This document shows positions 8,622-15,613 of a stretch of 64,000 nucleotides of DNA, in pieces. The DNA comes from JALZKA01 sp963786495 (lineage in GTDB: Bacteria; Actinomycetota; Thermoleophilia; Solirubrobacterales; 70-9), in NCBI GenBank assembly GCA_963786495.1, contig CAWAZL010000002.1, positions 1,054,001 through 1,118,000 on the forward strand, in the 5' to 3' direction. The position numbers and the translations under genes are program-made. Position 1 is the stretch's first letter; every line of letters starts with the position of its first letter. Below the pieces are notes generated by a model, which worked only from the letters and a program-made list of their open reading frames with translations, was not told the DNA's origin and ran no database searches.

Positions 8622-9131
8622 ATGGGACGCAAACCCCGCGAGAACTTGGCCGGTGGCATCTACCACGTGTTCGCGCGCGGCACTAACCGTCAACCGATTT
8701 TCGTTGATGACCTCGATCGAAAGACGTACCTGCTCATCCTCGGTGACGTTTGCAAAGACTTCTCATGGGGGCGGTTGGGCTATTGCCTGATGAACAACCA
8801 CGTACACCTCCTCATAGAAACGCCCGAGGCCAATCTGAGTCAGGGAATGCAACGGCTTCAGAATCGATACTCGAAGCGGTTCAATTACCGCCACGAGAGA
8901 TCTGGACCTCTATTCGGTGGGCGGTTCCGCTCGGTTCACGTGACCTCGAATGAGCAATTCATCGCCGTTACCTCCTACCTCGAGAACAACCCGGTTGAAG
9001 CCGGCCTTTGCATCGCGCCGGAGTCGTGGCCGTGGACGGACTGCGAGAAGGCGCGACGCCGCGTTGGCCTCCCGGTGCCAGGCACGGTGCCTGGCACCGG
9101 GGGTGTCGGCCAGGGCGGCCCGAAGCTCTAA
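8622..9131 (+). CDS. REP-associated tyrosine transposase (RAYT, IS200-like Y1)
   Basis: A 169-residue single-strand DNA transposase of the Y1/HUH family (PF01797 type). It has the N-terminal GGIYHVFARGTNRQPIF, the HUH pair His60-Val-His62 in MNNHVHLLIETP, the catalytic Tyr83 in LQNRYSKRFN and the RAYT-typical HERSGPLFGGRF and YLENNPVEAGL blocks. Known RAYTs bind and cut REP palindromes. The C-terminus is odd: residues 151-160 (PVPGTVPGTG) are translated from the right-hand palindrome, and the last seven (GQGGPKL) plus the stop come from the copied end of the upstream gene. Codon use is less GC-biased than its neighbours (CGATTTTCGTTGATGACC), consistent with transfer. Confidence 0.93.
   Translation: MGRKPRENLAGGIYHVFARGTNRQPIFVDDLDRKTYLLILGDVCKDFSWGRLGYCLMNNHVHLLIETPEANLSQGMQRLQNRYSKRFNYRHERSGPLFGGRFRSVHVTSNEQFIAVTSYLENNPVEAGLCIAPESWPWTDCEKARRRVGLPVPGTVPGTGGVGQGGPKL
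9074..9098. repeat. Family-1 palindrome inside the 3' end of the RAYT gene
   Basis: A 25-bp copy differing from the left copy by one central base (C to G), which shifts which half forms the perfect 13-mer. It is translated as part of the transposase tail. Confidence 0.9.
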
Positions 9132-9137
9132 CCGCCC
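9106..9137. repeat. Right copy of 32-bp direct repeat
   Basis: It is identical to 8522-8553. It supplies the RAYT gene with its last codons and TAA stop in the same frame that it serves in the upstream gene. Confidence 0.95.
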
Positions 9138-9156
9138 CTCGTAGACTCGGCCGACC

Positions 9157-10251
9157 ATGGCCGACGACGTCATCTCATTCGCTCGAGGCGCTCCCAGTGC
9201 CGACATTCTGCCCGCGCAGGCGGTGCGGGAAGCTGCGGCGATCGCGCTCGAGAACGACTGGCAGCGCGCGCTCTCCTACGGCACCGGCAAGGGCCATCCC
9301 GGCCTGGCCGAGTGGATAGCGGAGCTCCACGAGATCGACCCCGCGCAGGTCATGGTCACCAACGGCTCCATGGAGGCGGCCGCCTTCGTCTTCCAGCATC
9401 TCCTCGAGCCCGGCGATCGCGTGATCGTCGAGCAGCCCTCGTACGACCGCACCCTGCTCCTGCTCGGGCGTGCGGGCGTCGAGCTCGTCCCGGTGCCGCT
9501 TGAGTCCGACGGCGTGGACGTCGAGGCGGTCGAGGCGGCGCTGGCCGAGGGGCCGGTGAAGCTCGCGCACATAATCCCCAACTTCCACAACCCGGCCGGC
9601 TGCACCCTCTCCGACGCCAAGCGCACGCGCCTGGTCGAGCTCGCCGCCGAACACGATTTCCTCCTGTTCGAGGACGATCCCTACAGGCTCATCTCCTTCG
9701 GCGGAGAGGAACACGAGACGATGCTCTCGATGGACGCCGCCGGGAAGGTCATCCACGCCTCGTCCTTCTCGAAGACGGTCAGCCCCGGCGTCCGCGTCGG
9801 CTACCTGGCAGGCGAGCCCGACCAGATCGCGTTCCTGGCCAAGCGGGCGGGCGAGACCTATATCTCGCCCAACATGCTGGCCGAGGCGATCGTGTTCGCG
9901 CTGTGCGAGTCGGGCGGCCTCGCGCGAAACGTCGAGGTGGTGAACGGCGCGCTCCGCGACCGGCGCGATGCACTGGTCCAATCGCTCTCCGAGCACATTC
10001 CCGAGGCGGACTTCGTCGTCCCCGAGGGCGGCTACTTCCTGTGGCTCACGCTGGAGGACGACGTCGACACGCCCAAGCTCCTGGAGGCGGCTGCCGATGC
10101 AGGTGCTCCCTTCGTCGCCGGGCCGGACTTCCTGATCGAGGGCGGGCGCAACGCGCTGCGCCTCTCGTTTGCGAGCGTGCCCGCCGAGCGCGTGCCTGAG
10201 GGCGTTGCGCGCATCGCCAAGGCGCTCGACGGCATTCGTGCCGCTGTGTAG
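9157..10251 (+). CDS. PLP-dependent aminotransferase, 2-aminoadipate transaminase-like
   Basis: A 364-residue fold-type I aminotransferase lacking the GntR domain of MocR proteins. The motifs are LSYGTGKGHPGLAEWIA, the phosphate-binding VTNGSMEAAAFVFQ, NFHNPAGCTLS, the Asp-containing LFEDDPYRLISF and the PLP lysine in SSFSKTVSPGVRVGYLAG. It resembles LysN-type 2-aminoadipate and aromatic aminotransferases; the substrate is not decided by sequence alone. Start ATG 9157 leaves 25 nt after the RAYT stop. It is probably a single-gene unit. Confidence 0.9.
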   Translation: MADDVISFARGAPSADILPAQAVREAAAIALENDWQRALSYGTGKGHPGLAEWIAELHEIDPAQVMVTNGSMEAAAFVFQHLLEPGDRVIVEQPSYDRTLLLLGRAGVELVPVPLESDGVDVEAVEAALAEGPVKLAHIIPNFHNPAGCTLSDAKRTRLVELAAEHDFLLFEDDPYRLISFGGEEHETMLSMDAAGKVIHASSFSKTVSPGVRVGYLAGEPDQIAFLAKRAGETYISPNMLAEAIVFALCESGGLARNVEVVNGALRDRRDALVQSLSEHIPEADFVVPEGGYFLWLTLEDDVDTPKLLEAAADAGAPFVAGPDFLIEGGRNALRLSFASVPAERVPEGVARIAKALDGIRAAV

Positions 10252-10311
10252 TTCTTCGCGCGCTGAGGCTGTACAGAACGTAAGCTTGCGCCAGGAGGTG
10301 CAACGGAGGGC

Positions 10312-12204
10312 ATGATCGAGGCTGGGAGCAGCGTCGCGGGATATCGCGTCGTCAGGATGATCGGACGGGGTGGAATGGGCGTTGTCTACGAGGCCGTCCA
10401 GACCTCGCTCGACCGCCGTGTCGCGCTGAAGGTCTTGAGGGCCGAGCTCGCTGACGACCCCGAGTTCGTCGATCGCTTCCGCCGGGAGGGAAGGCTTCAG
10501 GCTTCCGTCGAGCACCCGCATGTCCTCGACGTCTACGAGGTAGGCGAGTCGGAACAGGGCCTGTTCATGTCGATGCGCCTCGTTTCCGGCCAGACCATGC
10601 TCGACCTCCTTCGCGACGGTGAGCTGGGTGCCGAGCGCACTCTCAAGCTCCTCGACCAGGTCACCGACGCTCTGGATGCGGCGCACGAGGCAGCGCTGAT
10701 CCACCGCGACGTCAAGCCGCAGAACGTCCTGGTCGACGAGGACGACCATGCCTACCTCGCGGACTTCGGCCTCACCCGGGGCGGCACCGACACGACGATC
10801 GCCACCTCCGGGCCGATGCTCGGATCAGTCGCATACGTGGCGCCGGAGATAGTCCGGGGCCAGGAGCCAACGCCCGCCTCCGACCGCTACTCGTTCGCCG
10901 CCACGATTTTCCAATGCCTCACCGGCGACGTCGTCTATCCGCTTGGCTCGGACGCCGCCGTCCTCTACGCGCACGCAACCGAGCCGCCCCCAAGCGCCAC
11001 CCAGCGAAGGCCGGAGCTGCCGGACGCGCTCGACTCGGTTTTCGGCGCGGCCCTTGCGAAGAAGCCGGAGGAGCGACCGCGGACGGCGCGATCGATCACC
11101 GCTGCGGTTCGCGACGCGTTGGGTCCGCGCGCGGAGGACCTTGGCTCCCCCCAGATCGTCGGTCCGTTGGAGATCGCCGGCAACCGAGCTGCCGCCGCAC
11201 CGGCGACGACGCCCGCTCTGCCTTGGGCCAAGGTCGCAGCGGCAGCCGTTGTGGTGACAGTGGCCTTGGCGATAGGGGCGGCAGGCGCGCTCTTGCTCGA
11301 CGATGATGCCGCCGGGACCGCCGCTTCCAGCGCGGGGCCTGTCGTTCAAGTGCCGGCGGCAGCGGATGGCGCAGAGCCGCTCGGCAGCGAGCTTGCCGGC
11401 CCATTCGACTCGGTGGGATGCCGGGGTGATAGCCCCACGCCCGACTCGGTGCCGTGCTCGATCGTCCAGTCCGAACTCCCCGGAGCGACGCTTCTGGCCC
11501 CGGCGGATGGCGCGATCGTCGGTTGGACAGTCATGGGTGCCGAGGGCGAGCTCGCCCTCGACGTGATCCGCCCGCGCGGCGAGGACACCGTGCGGGTCGA
11601 GCGCTCCCAGTGGGAGGTCGCGGGCAACACCGGCCCGAACCGCTTCGAGTCCGCGCTCAGGGTGGAAGCCGGCGACCAGGTCGGCATCCAGCTCGGCCCG
11701 GGGGCCTCGATCGGGGCGATGCCGGCCGACGGCGCGACGACACAGAGGTGGCTGGAACCCGCCGGGGGCGCGTATGGGGCACCCGACAAGGGTGCTGGAA
11801 CCGGCTTTGACCAGGAGGTGGCCCTGCGGGCCGAGTTCATCCCGGGTGAAGAGGTGCCGCTGCTCCGGCACCTCACCGGCGCCGCCGCGGCGAAGGCGCC
11901 CGACGGCAGGATCAGGGACAGCTCAACCGTTCAGATCGACCAGCCGCAGCCCCACAGTCTGCAGGCGCAACTGGTCGAGACCGATGGGCGTGTGGTGCTC
12001 GACGTCTTTGACGGCAAGGAGCGAACGGTCCGCGTCTTCATCCCGGGCCTCGAGCCTGGAGGGGTCCCGATTGAGCTGAAGACCTTCGAATATCCCGGCG
12101 AGACTTTCGCCGAGGCAGACATCTGGTGGGTGAACCCAAGCAGCGGGCGGATGATCTTCCACTTCTTGACATTCGGCAGGAAAAACCTCGAGTTCTCGGG
12201 GTAG
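10312..12204 (+). CDS. Receptor Ser/Thr protein kinase, PknB-like, with novel ectodomain
   Basis: A 630-residue membrane kinase. The cytoplasmic Hanks-type domain (about 10-272) is complete: Gly-rich loop GRGGMGVVYEA (18-28), VALKVL with Lys40, HRDVKPQNVL with catalytic Asp133, DFG at 151-153, a Thr-rich activation loop (TTIATSG) and APE at 177-179. A single membrane helix spans about 307-329. The roughly 300-residue exterior part is not PASTA. It has a Cys pair (VGCRGD to VPCSIVQ), then two beta-rich segments ending in LDVFDGKERTVRVFIPG. The same layout occurs in the next gene, 9 nt downstream. Inference: it senses an envelope ligand and phosphorylates itself, the pseudokinase partner or the FHA protein. 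Confidence 0.93.
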   Translation: MIEAGSSVAGYRVVRMIGRGGMGVVYEAVQTSLDRRVALKVLRAELADDPEFVDRFRREGRLQASVEHPHVLDVYEVGESEQGLFMSMRLVSGQTMLDLLRDGELGAERTLKLLDQVTDALDAAHEAALIHRDVKPQNVLVDEDDHAYLADFGLTRGGTDTTIATSGPMLGSVAYVAPEIVRGQEPTPASDRYSFAATIFQCLTGDVVYPLGSDAAVLYAHATEPPPSATQRRPELPDALDSVFGAALAKKPEERPRTARSITAAVRDALGPRAEDLGSPQIVGPLEIAGNRAAAAPATTPALPWAKVAAAAVVVTVALAIGAAGALLLDDDAAGTAASSAGPVVQVPAAADGAEPLGSELAGPFDSVGCRGDSPTPDSVPCSIVQSELPGATLLAPADGAIVGWTVMGAEGELALDVIRPRGEDTVRVERSQWEVAGNTGPNRFESALRVEAGDQVGIQLGPGASIGAMPADGATTQRWLEPAGGAYGAPDKGAGTGFDQEVALRAEFIPGEEVPLLRHLTGAAAAKAPDGRIRDSSTVQIDQPQPHSLQAQLVETDGRVVLDVFDGKERTVRVFIPGLEPGGVPIELKTFEYPGETFAEADIWWVNPSSGRMIFHFLTFGRKNLEFSG

Positions 12205-12213
12205 GCACCGCCC

Positions 12214-13632
12214 GTGAAGCCGGGAAGCGTCGTCAGCGCGTTTCGCGTCCAGCGCGTGATCGCCAAGAGCGCGACGAGCGCCGTCTACGAGGCGACGCAG
12301 ATGTCGCTCCGCCGGACGGTGGCGCTTCGGCTCCTCACGCCCGACCACTTCTCAGACGCCGGCGCCGCGGAACGTTTCGACGAGCGCCAGCGCCGCGCTG
12401 CTTCGATGCACCACCCAAATGTCGTGCCGCTCTACGAGGCCGGGGAGTGGGAGGGCGGCCGGTTCGTTGCGTCGAGGTTTATCCGCGGGAAGACTCTCGC
12501 GAGCCTCATCGAGGAGGGCGAACCGCCCGCGAGGGGCTCACTCGACTCGCTGAGGGGGGCACTCGGCGCGATCCATGCCGCGGGCCTTACGCATGGGCGA
12601 GTCTCGGCACGGAACATCCTCGTGGACTCCGCCGGGACTCCGTTCCTGGCTGACCTCGGCGCCGCGGAAGGCGGCAGCCCCGAAGAGGAAACGCGCGAGC
12701 TGGACGGGATCCTCGCCAAGCTTCCAGAGCAGGCGCCGCGGCGCCGGTGGCCCGCCGGCGTGACCGGAGCGGCGGCCGTCGCCGCTGTCGTGGTGGGAGC
12801 GGTCGTTCTCGTGGGCGGCGGCGGCAGTGACGAGGAGGATCCGGCATTTCGGCCATTCGGCTGCAGTGAGGACCCGAGCGCCAACACGCCCGCGTGCACG
12901 CTCGTCCAGACCGAACTCGACGGACGCGATCTCGCGATGCCCCGCTCCGGGGTGATCCGGAGCTATGAGGTTCGCGGCGCGTCGGGAGGGCTGGCGCTTC
13001 AGGTGATCCGGGAAGGCAAGGACGGCGCCTACGTCGTCGGGTTCTCGCAGCCTGAGAGCGCCGGCGATTCCGAGACTCAGTCGTTCCCGGCAAACATCGG
13101 ATTCAGGGCAGGCGACAGGATCGGGATCCTGCTCACGCCGGGCGGCTTCATCGGCGCTGGGCCTGATGCGGAAGGATCGACGATCGTGCGGTGGGACGGC
13201 GGGTTGACGCCGGATACCCAGGCCGTGAACGGCACTCCGCTGGAGGGTGAGCTGTTGGTGGAGACCGACGTCGAGTACGGCGCGAAGCCGACCGATCCGG
13301 GGGAGATCACGGGCGCCAAGGCCGCCTCCGCTCCTGAGGGCGAGCCGGTCGCCGACATATCCACGCCGCTAGGTGGAGGCCGCGTGGGACAGGTCGTTCT
13401 GGTCGAGGCATCGGAAGGGATCGCGCTCGACGTGTTCAGCGGAGATCAGAGGCTCGCCCGGCTCGAAATTCCCGATGCCGATCCGGCTGGCGACTTGATT
13501 GGGCTCGAGGAGAACTGTGGAGGCGCGACGGGGCGCGGTTTTTGTCTTCGCTGGCGCAATCCGGACTCAGAGCTCGCCCTCGTCCACGTTTATCAGGTGC
13601 TCCCCAGCGGCGAGATCAAGCTCATCGGCTAA
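12214..13632 (+). CDS. Receptor pseudokinase with ectodomain related to the upstream kinase
   Basis: A 472-residue protein from GTG 12214. Its kinase domain is shortened and lacks catalytic residues. The Gly-rich loop is IAKSATSAVYEA. The VAIK lysine is Arg39 (VALRLL). The HRDxKxxN motif reads HGRVSARN (127-134), with no Asp or Lys. DFG is DLG (147-149), and the domain stops soon after, with no activation loop or APE. The membrane helix is about 183-201. The exterior part aligns with that of the upstream kinase: a Cys pair (FGCSED to PACTLVQTEL), GGLALQVIRE, RAGDRIGILLTPG and IALDVFSGDQRLARLEIPD. Tandem duplication followed by loss of catalysis is the simplest origin. A regulatory or co-receptor role is inferred. 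Confidence 0.88.
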   Translation: MKPGSVVSAFRVQRVIAKSATSAVYEATQMSLRRTVALRLLTPDHFSDAGAAERFDERQRRAASMHHPNVVPLYEAGEWEGGRFVASRFIRGKTLASLIEEGEPPARGSLDSLRGALGAIHAAGLTHGRVSARNILVDSAGTPFLADLGAAEGGSPEEETRELDGILAKLPEQAPRRRWPAGVTGAAAVAAVVVGAVVLVGGGGSDEEDPAFRPFGCSEDPSANTPACTLVQTELDGRDLAMPRSGVIRSYEVRGASGGLALQVIREGKDGAYVVGFSQPESAGDSETQSFPANIGFRAGDRIGILLTPGGFIGAGPDAEGSTIVRWDGGLTPDTQAVNGTPLEGELLVETDVEYGAKPTDPGEITGAKAASAPEGEPVADISTPLGGGRVGQVVLVEASEGIALDVFSGDQRLARLEIPDADPAGDLIGLEENCGGATGRGFCLRWRNPDSELALVHVYQVLPSGEIKLIG

Positions 13633-13654
13633 AGGGCGGTCAGGCCGGCGCCGG

Positions 13655-14353
13655 ATGGGCAATGATTCGGACGTGGCATTCACGCGGCACGACTTCTCTC
13701 CATCCGAGCTGACCAAGGTGCTCGCGGCCGAGCGCGTCGGCGAGCCATTCGTGGCCTTCCGGGACGCGGACGCCGAGCTTCAGCTGCTGGGGCTGAGCGG
13801 GGAGCGGATCTGCATCGGCCGTGAGGCGGGCAACGACGTCGTCCTTCCGTGGGACGTGGAGGTCTCGCGGCTGCACGCGCTCCTCGAGCGCCTGGGTGGG
13901 GCGTGGACCGTCGTCGACGACGACCTCTCGCGCAACGGGACCTTCGTGAACGGGCAAAGGGTCCGCGGCCGGCGGCGCCTGAGCGACCGCGACGTTGTCC
14001 GCGTCGGCGTGACTCAGGTCCTCTACCGCAACCCTGCCTCAGAGGCGGAGGAGACACCGCGCGTCTCCAGCCACGCCGAGGTGGCGGGCATCACACCCGG
14101 GCAGCGGCGCGTCCTGATTGCGCTTTGCCGGCCGCTGCTCGACTCCGCCGAGCCCGGTGCGACACCGCCGTCCAACCCGGAGCTGGCCGCGGGGCTCAGC
14201 GTCTCGACCGAGGCGGTCCGAACGCATCTCAAGGCGCTCTTCAGGTTGTTCGAGATCCCCGACTTGCCACAGAACCGAAAGCGCGCGGAGCTCGCTCGCC
14301 GGGCGCTCGCCTCCGGGGTAGTTGTTCCCCGGGACCTCGATCCTGAGCCGTAA
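13655..14353 (+). CDS. FHA domain protein with C-terminal winged-helix
   Basis: A 232-residue cytosolic protein. The FHA phosphothreonine-binding residues are present: GR at 55-56, SRLH at 71-74 and RNG at 93-95 (LSRNGTFVNG). After residue 145 comes an HTH/winged-helix-like segment (ITPGQRRVLIALCRPLL to LSVSTEAVRTHLKALFRLF). Start ATG 13655 is 22 nt after the pseudokinase stop; a longer in-frame start at 13499 would lie inside that gene and is rejected. Position suggests it reads the phosphorylated receptor kinase and turns this into DNA binding or another output. FHA-HTH proteins beside kinases are known in actinobacteria, but this trio's target is unknown. Confidence 0.88.
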   Translation: MGNDSDVAFTRHDFSPSELTKVLAAERVGEPFVAFRDADAELQLLGLSGERICIGREAGNDVVLPWDVEVSRLHALLERLGGAWTVVDDDLSRNGTFVNGQRVRGRRRLSDRDVVRVGVTQVLYRNPASEAEETPRVSSHAEVAGITPGQRRVLIALCRPLLDSAEPGATPPSNPELAAGLSVSTEAVRTHLKALFRLFEIPDLPQNRKRAELARRALASGVVVPRDLDPEP

Positions 14354-14369
14354 ACCGGCCGTTCTACAC

Positions 14370-14403
14370 TTTCTCTACCAAACTAATAGAGAAATGCTAC
14401 GCT
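14370..14403 (+). promoter_or_regulatory. Possible promoter with inverted-repeat operator
   Basis: The perfect inverted repeat TTTCTCTA-N9-TAGAGAAA (14370-14394) is followed at once by TGC and TACGCT (14395-14403), which fits an extended -10 element. It lies in the most AT-rich stretch nearby and precedes the small gene at 14485. The binding protein is unknown; the DtxR-type regulator encoded just beyond is a candidate only by proximity. Confidence 0.4.
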
Positions 14404-14484
14404 TCACCGTCAAATCACATGACGGCGAAGGGACACGCCTACGGTGCGTGGGGAGAACTTCGACCTAACAAGAGGAGGTGCCAC

Positions 14485-14679
14485 ATGGCCCCAGTGACGA
14501 TGATCGAAGGAAACAGGACGATGGATGCGGGAACCCACCGCAGGGTTGCCGAGCGGCGCTTCTCGGCCCTGGCCGCGGCTGTCCGCGAGCACGAGGCCAA
14601 CGTTCGCCGGCGCGAGTACTCGATGCGCCCGCAGGACCAGTACCTCTACAGGCGCCTTCGCCAGATCCTGGGCGAATAA
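14485..14679 (+). CDS. Small charged hypothetical protein (64 aa)
   Basis: ATG 14485 is preceded by a strong Shine-Dalgarno, AGAGGAGGTG (14471-14480). This decides the start over the in-frame ATG at 14419. The protein is rich in Arg, Glu and Ala (RRVAERRFSALAAAVREHEA) and ends YLYRRLRQILGE. It is probably helical, without membrane helix or signal peptide. I do not recognise the family. It stands alone downstream of the inverted repeat at 14370, so it may be a regulated small protein. A repeat doublet follows its stop by 4 nt. Confidence 0.7.
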   Translation: MAPVTMIEGNRTMDAGTHRRVAERRFSALAAAVREHEANVRRREYSMRPQDQYLYRRLRQILGE

Positions 14680-14683
14680 CAGG

Positions 14684-14759
14684 AGGGGTCAGACCCCCTT
14701 GAGCCCCCTTGAGCCTCTAGAGCGCTTCGAATCCGTGTCGGTCCAGGGGTCAAACCCCT
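14684..14759. repeat. GGGGTC-type palindrome doublet
   Basis: Copy 1 at 14684-14698 (centre A) and a decayed copy 2 at 14745-14759 (GGGGTCAAACCCC), about 46 nt apart. A short internal duplication, CCCCCTTGAG, lies just after copy 1. Confidence 0.75.
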
Positions 14760-14809
14760 CGCGTCGGTCCCTCGGGCGGGGGGCCGGCGCGCCACATTTT
14801 CCTGTTTGG

Positions 14810-15523
14810 TTATCTGCCGTAGCGGTCCGCGGAGATCACGAGCTGCTCGGGGAGCGGCGCTCGCGGCTCGGGTGCGGGATCCGCGCGGACCGAGACCGTC
14901 TCGGCCACGCTGCGGGAAACGGAGTGGCTTCCCTCTGCTGATTTGACGACGACCTCGTCGTCTTCGGAAGACTCGAGCTCGCCGTCGAGCCCGGGGTAGA
15001 TCCCGGTTGCCTTGAGGTAGTGGAGGAGCTCCTCGGCCTCGTTCTCGAAGCGCAGGATGGTGACCTTCGCGCCGAGCTCGACATCGGCGAGCAGCACACC
15101 CTGTTCGCGGGCTCCCTCGACGATCGGGTGTCCGTGCGGGCACGTCTTCGCATCGCCGATGGCGGCCATCATGCGCTCTTCGAGAACCGGCGACATCGCG
15201 TGTTCCATCCGCTCGGCCTCCTCGTGGACCTCGTCCCAGGGGATGCCAAGGACATCGGTGAGGAAGCGCTCAATCAGACGGTGGCGGCGAACGATGGCGG
15301 TCGCGTGATCACGTCCCTCATCGGTGAACGAAAGCGTCTTGTCCTTCGCCCGGCTCACATATCCGTCGCGCTCCAGGCGGCCGATCATCTCGTGGACAGT
15401 CGGCGGTGACAGTTGCATCGCACGAGCGACGTTGGCGCCGGTCATCGGCAGTCCGGCTTCCTCCAGCCAGAACATGATCTGGAGGTACTCCTCCTCGGCA
15501 ACCGTCGCTTGATCGTGGGACAC
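14810..15523 (-). CDS. DtxR/MntR-family metal-dependent transcriptional regulator
   Basis: A 237-residue repressor. The N-terminal winged helix (EEYLQIMFWLEEAGLPMTGANVARAM to PTVHEMIGRLERDGYVSR) is followed by the metal-binding dimerisation domain with its usual ligands (RHRLIERFLTDVLG, DEVHEEAERMEHAMSP, TCPHGHPI). An SH3-like FeoA part lies around 145-180. A roughly 50-residue Glu/Pro-rich tail is extra. It should respond to Fe2+ or Mn2+ and control uptake or storage genes. Which ones is not shown here; the inverted repeat at 14370 is a possible site. Confidence 0.9.
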   Translation of the reverse strand: MSHDQATVAEEEYLQIMFWLEEAGLPMTGANVARAMQLSPPTVHEMIGRLERDGYVSRAKDKTLSFTDEGRDHATAIVRRHRLIERFLTDVLGIPWDEVHEEAERMEHAMSPVLEERMMAAIGDAKTCPHGHPIVEGAREQGVLLADVELGAKVTILRFENEAEELLHYLKATGIYPGLDGELESSEDDEVVVKSAEGSHSVSRSVAETVSVRADPAPEPRAPLPEQLVISADRYGR

Positions 15524-15534
15524 AAAACGATCTT

Positions 15535-15595
15535 AGGGGTCAGACCCCTCATCGTTTGCTCACGATGTAAGCGTCGCGTGAGGGGTCAGACCCCT
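15535..15595. repeat. GGGGTC-type palindrome doublet with GCTCAC spacer
   Basis: Copies at 15535-15549 and 15581-15595, both centre A, separated by 31 nt. The spacer contains TTTGCTCACGATGT, close to the spacer of the 1934-1983 doublet and to the sequence beside the 55396 copies. It fills the gap upstream of the DtxR gene. Confidence 0.85.
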
Positions 15596-15613
15596 AGGCG
15601 CCCGAGAACGAGC

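Larger units (their letters stand above)
8554..9105 (+). mobile_element. RAYT module bounded by family-1 palindromes and 32-bp direct repeats
   Basis: This 552-bp segment begins with a family-1 palindrome (8554-8578) and carries a Y1 transposase gene. Its second palindrome (9074-9098, one base different at the middle) lies 7 bp before its right end. It sits exactly between two 32-bp direct repeats. This is the pattern expected of a RAYT with its cognate REP-like ends. HUH/Y1 enzymes are not known to make target duplications, so the direct repeats need another explanation, such as recombination or template switching. Confidence 0.75.

Noticed and set aside
9175..10749. Minus-strand 524-codon open frame
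   Set aside because: It is antisense to the aminotransferase and kinase genes, which both carry complete family motifs.
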